Positions 1-9,279 are shown, counted from the first letter of the stretch. The stretch is 64,000 nt of DNA from Myxococcales bacterium (GCA_016699535.1 CP064980.1:1240001-1304000); one strand, 5' to 3'. Translations and numbers: made by a program. Notes: generated by a model from the letters alone, not told the origin.

Positions 1-659
1 ACGATGGAAAAGGTCAGCTTTGGGTTAGAAGCGAAGCTGACTTTGAGCAAGCTCAAGCGCTTCTAATATCACGTCCGTGTATCGCTGAAGCAAAATGTGA
101 ATTTGATCGTGAAGTCTCTCTGGTGATGGTGAGGGGAGTTAATGATCAGCTTGCATGGTATCCACTCGTGGAAAATGTTCATCGCGAGGGCATTCTTTTT
201 CGGAGTGAAGCGCCTGCGCCAAAGGTATCAGAAGCTTTGTTTGCGAGCGCTTCGAGCTACGCTACTAAAATTGCAAAACACCTTGATTATCGTGGCGTGC
301 TCACAATCGAGTTTTTTGAAAAGAACGGTGAGCTCTGTGTGAATGAAATCGCGCCGCGGGTGCATAACTCAGGGCACTGGACGCTTGAGGGGGCTGGCTG
401 CAGTCAATTTGAAAATCATCTGCGTGCAATTTGTGGCCGATCGCTTGGAAGTTGTGAGGCCGTAGGCAAGAGTGTGATGTTCAACTTCCTTGGGCAGATG
501 CCGCCGCTCAATGAGCTCTTTTCCCTTCCTTTCGTGCGACTCCATCGTTATGGCAAAGAGCAAGCCCCCAAGCGAAAACTGGGGCATCTCACGGCCCATC
601 ACTGCAATGTGGACCTTTTGTCTCCAGTTCTGGCAAAGTTAGAAAAGATTTTTTCGTAG
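1..659 (+). CDS. purK: PurK, 5-(carboxyamino)imidazole ribonucleotide synthase (3' part)
   Basis: The reading frame is open from base 3 and runs off the left edge, giving the last 218 residues of an ATP-grasp enzyme. It begins with the DGKGQ motif of PurK's ATP-binding loop. NEIAPRVHNSGHW is the magnesium/substrate-binding signature of the family, and the C-terminal domain follows. PurK uses ATP and bicarbonate to make N5-CAIR from AIR in purine synthesis. A GTG at 123 is internal and not the true start. PurE is probably upstream, outside the window. The motifs make the call firm; only the N-terminus is missing. Confidence 0.93.
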   Translation, partial: DGKGQLWVRSEADFEQAQALLISRPCIAEAKCEFDREVSLVMVRGVNDQLAWYPLVENVHREGILFRSEAPAPKVSEALFASASSYATKIAKHLDYRGVLTIEFFEKNGELCVNEIAPRVHNSGHWTLEGAGCSQFENHLRAICGRSLGSCEAVGKSVMFNFLGQMPPLNELFSLPFVRLHRYGKEQAPKRKLGHLTAHHCNVDLLSPVLAKLEKIFS

Positions 660-698
660 TCTGTTTTGTTTTCTCGAGGAGTGTTTAGTTTAGCCGTT

Positions 699-1233
699 AT
701 GCGATGGGCTTTTCAGTGTCAATTTCTGTTTAGTGCCGTTCTGCTCGCGTTCGTTGTTCCGCGTGCTCAGGCCGAGGATGACGTTGAGTCCAAATGCCTG
801 AATGTACCAATGGCGATTCATCCTGCCATGGGGAATCGACGCTGTTTTTCAAATGATGCAGATGGTTATACGTACTACCTTCATTTTGTGCGCCTCCAAG
901 ATAGCAAGATGGAAGAAAAGCTTTCTGAAGATTTAGAGGCATTGCAGCAGCGTTCTCTTTGGGCGCATGTGATTGGTATTGCAGGACCTGTTCTTGGTGT
1001 AGCCACCGCGGTGTTGGCATCGACTGTGTTTGCTGATCCAGTAAGTGGCAATCCCAATTTTGCCTTGCTTGCAACAGGAGGTTTTTTTTTCAGGTGTTAC
1101 GCTTGGCTTGGGCTTTTTATTGAATCCGGGGCAAAGCGACTTTGAAACGATGCTTCGCCGGCATCGTTTGCTCTATTTGGAGACCTTGTCCAACGATCTG
1201 CGTTACTGGTCGAAAAAACCGGACATGCCATAA
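699..1233 (+). CDS. Secreted/membrane protein of unknown function, frameshifted in a T9 run
   Basis: The frame from ATG 699 begins with a signal peptide ending near VPRAQA|ED, followed by a soluble part with a short charged helix and a hydrophobic segment (IAGPVLGVATAVLAS). It shifts in the run of nine T at 1082-1090. Removing one T continues smoothly through FFSGVTLGLGFLL, a second hydrophobic segment, and a basic C-terminus ending at TAA 1231-1233. Without the correction the frame ends at 1145. The protein would carry two membrane segments forming a hairpin. I do not recognise the family. The shift may be a sequencing error, a mutation or slippage. Confidence 0.6.
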
Positions 1234-1332
1234 ATGGCTATTTCTTAGCATAAAATATGTCAAAATTGGCATGTTTTGTGCCTCTTTCATGCCAGTGGCC
1301 AGGGACGAAAAAATTCGGTATTTCAAAGCGTC

Positions 1333-1734
1333 ATGACTCCAAAATATCGAGATCTCGGGCTTTTGCTGTTGCGCTTAGGCATTGGCGTTTTTTTCATGGT
1401 GCACGGCTATCCCAAATTGCTTGGCGGTCCAGAAAAGTGGCAAGCGCTTGGTAGTGTGATGCAGCTTATCGGCATTAATTTTTTGCCTCAGGCATGGGGC
1501 TTGATGGCAGGTCTTGCTGAGTTCGGCGGCGGCTTATGTTTGATTGCCGGCGTTGCTTTTGTGCCTGCTGCGCTGGCCATGGCTGCTACCATGTTGATGG
1601 CAACAACGATGCACCTTTCCAAAGGCGATGGCTTTAATGTGGCTTCGCACGCCATTGAACTTGGGATCGTGTTTATATCCTTGGCGTTGATTGGTCCTGG
1701 ACGTTTCAAACTCAAGCTTTCGTTTTCATCTTAG
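1333..1734 (+). CDS. DoxX family membrane protein
   Basis: This 133-residue protein has four predicted membrane helices. It carries the DoxX-type N-terminus LGLLLLRLGIGVFFMVHGYPKL and the conserved GLAEFGGGLCLIAG helix. ATG 1333 is chosen because the family begins directly before helix 1; the frame is open further upstream. DoxX proteins are small inner-membrane proteins whose biochemical role is mostly undefined, with some linked to quinone or redox functions. Its stop is 9 bp before the symporter start, so it probably leads the nitrogen-compound operon. Confidence 0.8.
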   Translation: MTPKYRDLGLLLLRLGIGVFFMVHGYPKLLGGPEKWQALGSVMQLIGINFLPQAWGLMAGLAEFGGGLCLIAGVAFVPAALAMAATMLMATTMHLSKGDGFNVASHAIELGIVFISLALIGPGRFKLKLSFSS

Positions 1735-1743
1735 GAGTATGGT

Positions 1744-3201
1744 GTGAATCCTTCGTTCATCGTCATTGCAATTGTGCTGATCTACATGGCGGCGATGCTT
1801 GGGGTGGGTTGGTACGCTTCAAAAAAAGTTAAGGGCAACGACGACTTTTTGGTGGCTGGGCGTAGGTTAGGGCCTTTTATGATGGCCGGGACTTTGGCTG
1901 CAACCGAAGCCGGCGGCGGCAGTTCGATGGGTGTGGCCGAAAAGGCCTTTGGTGAGTGGGGGATGAGCGCCGGCTGGTATGTGCTGGCCATGGCCATTAC
2001 CTTGGTGTTGCTTGCGGTGGTGGCGCCCCGCTTGCGTCGCAGCGAAGTAAGAACCGTGCCTGAGTTTTTCACGAAGCGCTACGGCGAAAAAACCGGACTG
2101 CTTTCGGCTTTCTTATTTATCATACCGCTTGTTGGGCTCACTGCGACGCAGTTCATTGCATCCTCTGTGATTCTATCGGTGATGACCGGCTTCAATTTTA
2201 CTCTCTCGGCGATCATCGTGTGCGCTGTCGTTACGGTCTATTCGGTGCTTGGCGGTCTTTGGTCTGTGACGCTTACCGATATCATCCAATGGTGTTTGAT
2301 TGTTGGAGGGCTTTTGCTGGCGATTCCTTTCGCTCTTGATGTTGCTGGTGGCTATTCTGCGGTGATGAGTAGCCTACCGGAAGCTAAGGCCAGCTTTACC
2401 GAAGGCACGGGACTTGGGACGATTGTAACTCTGGTTATCATGTACTTCGCATCTTTCGCCGTTGGTCAGGAAAGTGTTCAGCGCTATTTCGCTGCGCGCG
2501 ATGAAAAAGCAGCAGCTTGGGGTTCGATCTTGGCAGCGCTGAGCTATGTGTTTTTTGCCTTCATGCCGGCGCTCCTAGGCGTCATTGCTTATTCCATGGT
2601 GCAGCGAGGCCTGATGGACGGCGCATTAATCGAAAGTGAAGGCGCCCGCTATGTGCTGCCTTTGCTTGCCGTTCAGGCTTTTCCCAAATGGCTTGTTGGC
2701 ATTGTGTTTGCGGCGCTTATTTCGGCTACCATGTCGAGTGCCGATTCGGATTTGCTTGCTGCGGGCTCGATCGTAGCCAATGATATTTATGCCAAGAAGA
2801 TTAATCCGAAGGCAACCGAGCAGTCGATTCTGAAGCTAACCCGTTGGACGATGGTGGTGGTGGCGCTCATGGCGCTTATGGTGACGTTGTTTCATGCTGA
2901 GAGCATCGTGGCGCTGCTTATGTTTTCTTTTTCCTTCCGAGCAGCCGGTGCTTTTGTGCCTTATGTGCTTGGCCACTATGTCTCACGTCCCGGGCCCGGA
3001 GCAGCCGTGAGTTCCATCACGGGATGCAGTTTCGTGGTCCTGCTTTGCGAAGTGATGGACTTTAGTATTTGGGGCATGCAAGCCATTGTGCTTGGTATTT
3101 TGGCGAGTGCGGTGTGTTATGGCATGGCCGGTTGGTTTTTCCCTTGGTTGCTTTTAAAAGTTACCAAAGAAAGTTCTGAGGTTGTAGGCGACCATGGCTG
3201 A
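1744..3201 (+). CDS. Sodium:solute symporter (SSS family)
   Basis: The 485-residue, highly hydrophobic protein has about 13 predicted helices. It shows SSS landmarks: DDFLVAGRRLGPFMMAGTLA near the N-terminus, AATEAGGGSSMG in helix 2, and SATMSSADSDLLAAGSIVANDIY near residue 335. The start is GTG 1744, with TAGGAG just upstream at normal spacing. The family couples inward sodium movement to uptake of organic solutes. Its stop overlaps the ammonia-lyase start by 8 bp, so the substrate is probably a compound degraded by that operon. That substrate is an inference and is not visible in the protein. Confidence 0.9.
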   Translation: MNPSFIVIAIVLIYMAAMLGVGWYASKKVKGNDDFLVAGRRLGPFMMAGTLAATEAGGGSSMGVAEKAFGEWGMSAGWYVLAMAITLVLLAVVAPRLRRSEVRTVPEFFTKRYGEKTGLLSAFLFIIPLVGLTATQFIASSVILSVMTGFNFTLSAIIVCAVVTVYSVLGGLWSVTLTDIIQWCLIVGGLLLAIPFALDVAGGYSAVMSSLPEAKASFTEGTGLGTIVTLVIMYFASFAVGQESVQRYFAARDEKAAAWGSILAALSYVFFAFMPALLGVIAYSMVQRGLMDGALIESEGARYVLPLLAVQAFPKWLVGIVFAALISATMSSADSDLLAAGSIVANDIYAKKINPKATEQSILKLTRWTMVVVALMALMVTLFHAESIVALLMFSFSFRAAGAFVPYVLGHYVSRPGPGAAVSSITGCSFVVLLCEVMDFSIWGMQAIVLGILASAVCYGMAGWFFPWLLLKVTKESSEVVGDHG

Positions 3202-4441
3202 GTTAATTTTTCCCCCGGTAACTTCCTTTTACGACAATCCCAAGGCCAACCCGGCGCTGGAGTACGATAGCGACAAGCAAAGCGTCATTAGTCTGAAAGC
3301 CTACGAGCAAGCCAGCCAAGAGATTTGCTCATGGCCGGGTTATCAGCCCACGCCTTTGCGTAACCTTGACGGCTTGGCTGCATCGCTTGGTGTGAAGCAT
3401 GTTCTTTACAAAGACGAAGGCAGTCGTTTTGCTTTGGGTAGTTTTAAGGCCTTGGGCGGGGCTTATGCTGTTTACAAATTGTTAGCAGAACAGGTGGCTA
3501 AACATGACGGCGGCCTAAAGCCAAGTGCACAACAGATCACTCAGGGTAAGCACCGCTCGTTGGTCTCAGGCATCACGGTCTGTTCTGCTACGGACGGCAA
3601 TCATGGCCGATCGGTCGCTTGGGGCGCTAAGATTTTCGGTTGCCGTTGCGTGATTTACATCCATGAGCATGTCAGCAAAGGACGCGAAGCAGCGATTGCT
3701 GCGTACGGAGCCAAAGTAGTGCGCCATCCGGGAAACTACGATGATGCGGTGAAACAAGCTGCTGCGGATGCAAAAAAAAACGGATGGTTTATTGTTTCAG
3801 ACACTTCCTATGAAGGCTATACGCAGATTCCCAAAGATGTGATGCAGGGCTATACCATCATGGTGCAAGAAGCGCTTGATCAACTGCCCGCGGGTGTTTT
3901 TCCAACGCATGTGTTTGTTCAAGGTGGGGTCGGGGCAATGGCAGCTTCGGTGTGTGCTCATTTGTGGCAACGCTATGGGCAGAAGCGGCCACGTTTTATC
4001 GTGGTTGAGCCCGACAAAGCAGACTGCTTGATTCAGAGCGCCAAAGCAGGCAAACCCACGGCGGTGCACGGTGCGCTGGATACCATCATGGCAGGCCTTG
4101 CGTGTGGTGAGATTTCGAGCTTGGCTTGGCAGATTCTCGAAACTGGTACGGATGCCTTTATTAGTATTGCGGACGAAGGCGCCGCGCAGGCTATGCGTTT
4201 GCTGGCCACGGGAGTGGGCAAGGATCGTCCCCTTGTGGCAGGCGAATCAGCGGTGGCCGGCGTGGCAGCTCTTTGCTCAGCTGCACAGCAGCCCGAACTT
4301 TTGCGGCATCTGAAACTTGATAGCGACTCTTGCGTCTTGTTTTTTGGAACAGAGGGCGATACGGACCCAGAGTTGTACAAACATATCGTCGGTAGGAGTG
4401 GTGATGAAATTCGGCAAAGTGAAGTAGATGCAACAGATTAA
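3194..4441 (+). CDS. dpaL: Diaminopropionate ammonia-lyase
   Basis: This is a 415-residue fold-type II PLP enzyme. The PLP lysine is probably K85 in GSFKALGG. ATDGNHGRSVAWGA and the glycine loop GGVGAMAASV bind cofactor, and DTSYEGYTQIPKDVMQGYT is typical of DpaL (YgeX). The enzyme converts 2,3-diaminopropionate to pyruvate and two ammonia. In E. coli ygeX sits beside a peptidase-family gene in a cluster linked to purine and ureide catabolism, and a related peptidase follows here too. The gene overlaps both neighbours, indicating translational coupling. Confidence 0.92.
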   Translation: MAELIFPPVTSFYDNPKANPALEYDSDKQSVISLKAYEQASQEICSWPGYQPTPLRNLDGLAASLGVKHVLYKDEGSRFALGSFKALGGAYAVYKLLAEQVAKHDGGLKPSAQQITQGKHRSLVSGITVCSATDGNHGRSVAWGAKIFGCRCVIYIHEHVSKGREAAIAAYGAKVVRHPGNYDDAVKQAAADAKKNGWFIVSDTSYEGYTQIPKDVMQGYTIMVQEALDQLPAGVFPTHVFVQGGVGAMAASVCAHLWQRYGQKRPRFIVVEPDKADCLIQSAKAGKPTAVHGALDTIMAGLACGEISSLAWQILETGTDAFISIADEGAAQAMRLLATGVGKDRPLVAGESAVAGVAALCSAAQQPELLRHLKLDSDSCVLFFGTEGDTDPELYKHIVGRSGDEIRQSEVDATD

Positions 4442-5654
4442 TCAGCAGCGTTTATTGGGATGGATTGATGAGCTGGGCCAGATTGGCGCCATCGACGGTG
4501 GCGGCGTCTGTCGTCTAGCCCTTAGCGATGAAGACAAAGCTGGACGCGACTACGTTGTAGGCTTGATGAAATCACTTGGTCTTGAAGTTAAGATCGATCG
4601 CATCGGCAATGTTCTGGGGCTACGCGAGGGGCAAGAAGATTTACCGCCCGTTATGACAGGTTCACACATCGATACCGTTCGTACCGGAGGCCGCTACGAT
4701 GGCAATCTGGGCGTATTGGCAGGTCTTGAGGTCATTGCCACGCTCAACGATCTTGGTATTCAAAGCAAACGACCGCTTGGGGTTGCCTTTTTCACCAACG
4801 AAGAAGGAAGTCGCTTTGCTCCGGACATGATGGGTAGTCTGGTTTTTCAAGGGGATCTTGCGCTTGAGACGGCTTTAGCCGTTCGAGGAATCGATGGCAC
4901 GACGGTTCAAGAGAATTTGCAGCGCATCGGCTATGCCGGAGATTGGATAAGCGAAGGACAACTGGTCCCGACTGCTTTTGTCGAGCTGCATATTGAACAA
5001 GGACCTGTTCTAGAGGAAGAGACAATCACTATCGGTGCGGTGCAAAGTGTTCAAGGTATTTCCTGGACCGAATATACCTTTAAGGGTGTCTCGAACCATG
5101 CTGGGACCACCCCGATGCGTTTACGGCATGATGCTGGTTATGCTGCTTGCCAAGTGGCAAGTTTTTTGCGTGCGTTGGCCGAAAAAGTTGGCGACGATCA
5201 AGTTGCTACCGTGGGGCGTATGGAGTTTAAGCCCAATCTTGTTAACGTCATTGCCAACCATGCAGTATTTACTGTTGATCTTCGAAATACCGATAACGAA
5301 AAGCTAAAGTTTTCTGAGCAACAGACTTTAAGTTTTATTAACGAATTGTGTGAAAAAGAAGGACTTGAATGCAGTTCTAAAACACTGGCTCGCTTTGATC
5401 CGGTTATTTTTAACGATGTGCTGGTCAATCGCATTGAATCCTTTGCCAAGGAGCTTGGCCACAGCGTTAAACGCATGCCAAGTGGAGCAGGTCACGATGC
5501 TCAAATGCTAGCTCGAATGTGTCCATCTTCCATGATTTTTATTCCAAGCAAAGCTGGCATTAGTCACAACGTGAAGGAATACAGTAGCCCAGAGCATATT
5601 GAAGCCGGGGCCAATATTTTACTCAACCTACTTATGGAACTTGCTCAGGCTTAA
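4428..5654 (+). CDS. M20-family amidohydrolase (N-carbamoyl-L-amino acid hydrolase / allantoate amidohydrolase type)
   Basis: The product has 408 residues. Binuclear zinc ligands are visible: H80 in GSHIDTV, D91 in GGRYDGNLGVL, E125/E126 in TNEEGSRF, H188 in HIEQGPVLE, and a C-terminal His in AGISHNVKEYSS. The lid domain carries the NVIANHAVFTVDLRN stretch of the AllC/HyuC group. These enzymes hydrolyse N-carbamoyl-L-amino acids, allantoate or ureidoglycine, releasing carbon dioxide and ammonia. Sequence alone does not separate these substrates. ATG 4428 overlaps dpaL by 14 bp, and a D-carbamoylase-like gene follows. Confidence 0.88.
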   Translation: MQQINQQRLLGWIDELGQIGAIDGGGVCRLALSDEDKAGRDYVVGLMKSLGLEVKIDRIGNVLGLREGQEDLPPVMTGSHIDTVRTGGRYDGNLGVLAGLEVIATLNDLGIQSKRPLGVAFFTNEEGSRFAPDMMGSLVFQGDLALETALAVRGIDGTTVQENLQRIGYAGDWISEGQLVPTAFVELHIEQGPVLEEETITIGAVQSVQGISWTEYTFKGVSNHAGTTPMRLRHDAGYAACQVASFLRALAEKVGDDQVATVGRMEFKPNLVNVIANHAVFTVDLRNTDNEKLKFSEQQTLSFINELCEKEGLECSSKTLARFDPVIFNDVLVNRIESFAKELGHSVKRMPSGAGHDAQMLARMCPSSMIFIPSKAGISHNVKEYSSPEHIEAGANILLNLLMELAQA

Positions 5655-5682
5655 TGCCTTTGTTGATTTCAAAGGAATCAGT

Positions 5683-6600
5683 GTGACTCAGAAAGATAAG
5701 ATTGTTATTGGTGTAGGCCAACTTGGTCCGGTTCAAAAACATCATAGTCGAAAACAAGTTGTAGCACGGCTAGTCAAGCACTTGGAAGATGCCAGTTTGC
5801 AAGGTTGTGAATTGGTGGTTTTTCCAGAACTTGCATTAACGACGTTTTTTCCGCGATGGTACGTTGAGCAGTGCTCGGAGATGGACGCGTATTTTGAGCG
5901 TTCGATGCCAAATGAATCAACGAAGCCGTTGTTTGATGGTGCAAAAAAACTCGGTATAGCGTTTGTCTTAGGCTATGCGGAGCTGTCTAGCGATGACGAT
6001 GGAAATTCCAGGCACTACAACACATCGATTCTCGTTGATGCTTCAGCTACTATCGTAGCGAAGTATCGTAAAGTTCATTTGCCAGGGCATGCTGAGCTTG
6101 AGTCGTATCGGCCTTTTCAACATCTTGAGCAACGCTATTTCGAGCGTGGCGATGGTTTTTCTGTCTGGGATGCTTTGGGCATGCGCTTTGGTATGTGCTT
6201 GTGCAACGATCGTCGCTGGTCTGAAAGCTACCGTGTGATGGGCTTGCAAGGGGTAGAGCTCATTGCGCTTGGCTACAACACACCAAAACACTATCCACCT
6301 TTTCCTGAAATTGATGAGCTTGCGGTGTTTCATCATCAGCTGGTGATGCAAGCTGGCGCACATCAAAATGCATGCTGGGTGGCTGCTGCTGCCAAAGCAG
6401 GCAATGAAGAAGGGGTGCCCATGATCGGGGCGAGCTCTATTATTTCACCTTCGGGGCAAATTGTGGCTCAGAGCAAAAGCGAAGAAGATGAACTGATTGT
6501 TGCCGAGTGCGATTTAGCCTTGGCACGCAAGTACAAGCGAACGTTGTTTAATTTTGCTTCGCACCGACATCCTCCGGCTTATTCGACCATCTGCAAATAG
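5683..6600 (+). CDS. N-carbamoyl-D-amino acid hydrolase-like nitrilase-superfamily enzyme
   Basis: The 305-residue product has the carbon-nitrogen hydrolase triad: Glu49 (VVFPELALTTFF), Lys130 (KYRKVHLPGH) and Cys174 within CNDRRW. CNDRRW followed by SESYRVMGLQG is the D-carbamoylase signature. GTG 5683 is chosen because AAGGA lies about 9 bp upstream and family members start just before KIVIGVGQL; an open frame continues back into the previous gene. Pairing L- and D-type carbamoylases suggests both stereoisomers of N-carbamoyl amino acids, or a related ureide, are consumed. No hydantoinase is present in the window. Confidence 0.9.
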   Translation: MTQKDKIVIGVGQLGPVQKHHSRKQVVARLVKHLEDASLQGCELVVFPELALTTFFPRWYVEQCSEMDAYFERSMPNESTKPLFDGAKKLGIAFVLGYAELSSDDDGNSRHYNTSILVDASATIVAKYRKVHLPGHAELESYRPFQHLEQRYFERGDGFSVWDALGMRFGMCLCNDRRWSESYRVMGLQGVELIALGYNTPKHYPPFPEIDELAVFHHQLVMQAGAHQNACWVAAAAKAGNEEGVPMIGASSIISPSGQIVAQSKSEEDELIVAECDLALARKYKRTLFNFASHRHPPAYSTICK

Positions 6601-6638
6601 TTTTGATCTTGGCGCTTGATCAAGGTTAGGCTGCGTCT

Positions 6639-8819
6639 ATGCACCCAATGAAGCGCTCGGTGGCTTTTTTTATGAGTGGATGCTTTTGCTTTGCTGTTGG
6701 ATGCAGTCCTTCCGGTGAGGGAGTAAAGCGCGCACCGGACGATCATGCTCTTAGTGAACGTCCTCAGAATAGCAACTGTGTGGCCTTTGAGCGCCCGGTC
6801 TTTGCCAACAGTGTTGCGGTAGAGCGCGTGTTTGAGAATTTAAGCTTCAGTAAACCAGTGGCCATGTTGCAGGCTCCGAATGATGATTCGCGTTGGTACG
6901 TCGTGGAGCAAGATGGTCGAATCAAGGTGTTTGACAACCAAGCCACAGCAAGCAGCGCTCAGGACCTTGTGGATCTAAGCGCCGCAATCAATAGTGTTCC
7001 CGGTGAAGCGGGTTTGCTTGGCATGGCCTTTCATCCCGATTTTGAAAACAACAACTACGTTTTTTTATCTTTTACTTTTGGCAATGCACCCATGCGATCG
7101 CGCATCTCGCGTTACACCGTCAATGCCAATGGTACCTCGCTTGATAGCAATTCAGAGCGAGTCATCCTGACTCTTGAGCAGCCCTACGATAACCACAATG
7201 GAGGCAACATCGCTTTCGGTCCCGATGGTTTTCTCTATATCGGCTTTGGTGATGGTGGAAGCGGCGGCGATCCAAATGCAAATGGTCAGAATCCACGCAC
7301 GCTGCTTGCTGCCCTTTTGCGCATTGATGTCGACAGTGCGAACCCCTACGGCATTCCGGCGGACAATCCTTTTGCAAACTCAAGCTGTGATGATGTTGAT
7401 GGTGGATGCCCTGAAATTTATGCGTGGGGCTTGCGTAATCCTTGGCGATGGAGTTTTGATAGTTTAACAGGCGAGCTATGGCTTGCGGATGTAGGACAAG
7501 AAACCTGGGAAGAAGTTAATCGTATTGTGCTTGGAGGCAACTACGGCTGGAATACGCGTGAAGGCATGCACTGTTTTTCGGCTCAAAACTGCGATGCCTC
7601 AGGCTTGATTGATCCAGTGGCTGAATACGATCATAGTGAGGGTGAGTCGATCACAGGTGGCTTTGTCTACCGTGGGCAAACGATTCCCAGTTTATCCGAT
7701 GCGTTTGTCTATGGTGATTTTGTCTCAGGGCGCCTTTGGAAGGTAGGCCCCGATGGCGATGGTGGTTTTCAAGAAGACATGCTCGTAGACAGTGGTTTGT
7801 CTATTTCGTCCTTTGCTCAGGATCACAATGGTGAGATTTACATTCTCGATTATGGCACAGGCGGCATTTACCAGCTGGTTGCTGGTGCACAAACTGACAC
7901 CTTAACGGTACCAGAACTGCTTTCGCAAACCGGATGTGTGGATCCGCAAGATCCCAAGACACCCGACCCAGGGATGATCCCCTACGATATCAATGCCCTT
8001 TTTTGGTCGGACGGAGCGCTAAAGACGCGGTACTTCACCATTCCCGATGGCACGCGTATTACAATTGGAAGTGACGATGACTGGGAGTTTCCGGTTGGAA
8101 CGGTGCTTTTGAAGAATTTCGATCTTGCCGATCAGCGTGTTGAGACACGCTTACTCGTACGGCATGAAGACGGCAATTGGGCAGGGTACAGCTACGAGTG
8201 GAACGACGATCAAAGTGACGCTACTTGGCTTCGCAATGGCAAAACGCGGGACGTTGCAGGACAAACTTGGATTTACCCAAGTTCGGCGCAGTGTCTGCAA
8301 TGCCATACCAATGCATCTGGACGCAGTCTTGGACTCGAAACAGCACAGCTGAACAAAGATCTGCTCTACGAGAGCAGTAAGCTTGTGGGCAATCAGCTCA
8401 CGACGCTTGCAGCTATCGGAATGTTTACATCGATAGACAGTATTGACCCTTCACTGATGCCGCTATTGCCTAATCCTCAAGACGAAAACGAGAGCCTGGA
8501 GAATCGTGCTAGAGCCTATCTGCATACCAATTGCAGCCAGTGTCACCGCCCCGGAGGGCCTACCAATTCCATCATGGATCTTCGCTTCACGACATCTTTA
8601 GCGGATGCAGAGATCTGCGACGAACTTCCCACCGATACCACCATTAAAGTCGATGGACTGCGATTACTGGCCCCTGGACTTCCCGATGCATCTCTTCTTG
8701 TTCTGCGAATGCAGCGCCGCGATCAACTGGGTATGCCACCCCTTGGAAGCAACATCATCGATGAGGATGGTGCAAGTCTTCTGAGCGCTTGGATCAGCCA
8801 ACTAAGCAACTGTCCCTAA
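6639..8819 (+). CDS. Lipoprotein PQQ-type sugar dehydrogenase with C-terminal haem-binding domain
   Basis: The 726-residue product starts with a lipoprotein signal (FAVGC|SPSG). Residues ~45-430 form a six-bladed sugar/sorbosone dehydrogenase propeller, with GEAGLLGMAFHPDF, YDNHNGGNIAFGPDG and WGLRNPWRWSFD motifs. The C-terminal ~280 residues hold two CxxCH haem motifs, at about residues 552 (CLQCH) and 632 (CSQCH). It would oxidise an aldose outside the inner membrane and pass electrons to its own haem domain. Sugar specificity and PQQ binding are inferred from the family. The gene stands alone between operons. Confidence 0.88.
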   Translation: MHPMKRSVAFFMSGCFCFAVGCSPSGEGVKRAPDDHALSERPQNSNCVAFERPVFANSVAVERVFENLSFSKPVAMLQAPNDDSRWYVVEQDGRIKVFDNQATASSAQDLVDLSAAINSVPGEAGLLGMAFHPDFENNNYVFLSFTFGNAPMRSRISRYTVNANGTSLDSNSERVILTLEQPYDNHNGGNIAFGPDGFLYIGFGDGGSGGDPNANGQNPRTLLAALLRIDVDSANPYGIPADNPFANSSCDDVDGGCPEIYAWGLRNPWRWSFDSLTGELWLADVGQETWEEVNRIVLGGNYGWNTREGMHCFSAQNCDASGLIDPVAEYDHSEGESITGGFVYRGQTIPSLSDAFVYGDFVSGRLWKVGPDGDGGFQEDMLVDSGLSISSFAQDHNGEIYILDYGTGGIYQLVAGAQTDTLTVPELLSQTGCVDPQDPKTPDPGMIPYDINALFWSDGALKTRYFTIPDGTRITIGSDDDWEFPVGTVLLKNFDLADQRVETRLLVRHEDGNWAGYSYEWNDDQSDATWLRNGKTRDVAGQTWIYPSSAQCLQCHTNASGRSLGLETAQLNKDLLYESSKLVGNQLTTLAAIGMFTSIDSIDPSLMPLLPNPQDENESLENRARAYLHTNCSQCHRPGGPTNSIMDLRFTTSLADAEICDELPTDTTIKVDGLRLLAPGLPDASLLVLRMQRRDQLGMPPLGSNIIDEDGASLLSAWISQLSNCP

Positions 8820-8836
8820 TGCTTACTTGGTTACTT

Positions 8837-8978
8837 GGGGACATGCTCGCCGCGAATAAGCAATGCAATTTCATGCAGTTACAAACCCGACCGCGAGACC
8901 TTTTTCATCTAAACGGTTCCGCGGTTGCATCTCTAAGCCACTGCAATCATTCTTAAATTTGAGAAGGAGCATGTCCCC
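8837..8978 (+). repeat. MITE/REPIN-like element, copy A (142 bp)
   Basis: The element is bounded by inverted termini GGGGACATGCTC and GAGCATGTCCCC. It matches copy B (10658-10799) in the opposite orientation at about 134 of 142 positions by eye. It has no coding capacity. The GGGGACATG termini recall palindromes mobilised by REP-associated tyrosine transposases, but no such transposase is in the window. It starts 17 bp after the sugar-dehydrogenase stop. Confidence 0.8.
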
Positions 8979-9070
8979 ACGTAGGTTTGTTGTTTTTCGC
9001 TTGAATCCTTTGGGTGTGAGCGTGCCAAGGTAGACAGGCCCAAAGACCCTTTGCTCGATCTGCTTTAGAC

Positions 9071-9109
9071 CAAATTTGGCATGTTTTCTCTATAAACATG
9101 CCAAATTTG
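9071..9109. terminator. Perfect 16-bp inverted repeat (ATGCCAAATTTG palindrome family)
   Basis: Left arm 9071-9086 and right arm 9094-9109 are exact reverse complements around a 7-base TCTCTAT loop. The arm contains AAATTTGGCATG, the motif also seen near 1223-1275, 18321-18374 and 44655-44682. A terminator is possible, but the strand and any U-tract are not convincing. The rest of 8979-9279 shows no gene. Confidence 0.5.
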
Positions 9110-9279
9110 TCTGCTCAACTGAAGCGACAATGAGCTACGATTTCACAGGATCCATAGCACAACTACCCATGCTGGGGCACTCAACCCCAGTGATGGTAAC
9201 CCTTGAGTTATAGAGCTCATTGAAATCCATAGTTAATTTGCTCGGATTACTTGGATCAATTCTTGCTCTGTACCCGAAG

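Noticed and set aside
1267..1282. TGGCATGTTTTGTGCC as a third sigma-54 promoter for doxX
   Set aside because: GG/GC spacing fits, but it overlaps the ATGCCAA palindrome family and the -12 box is GTGCC, so a chance match is likely.
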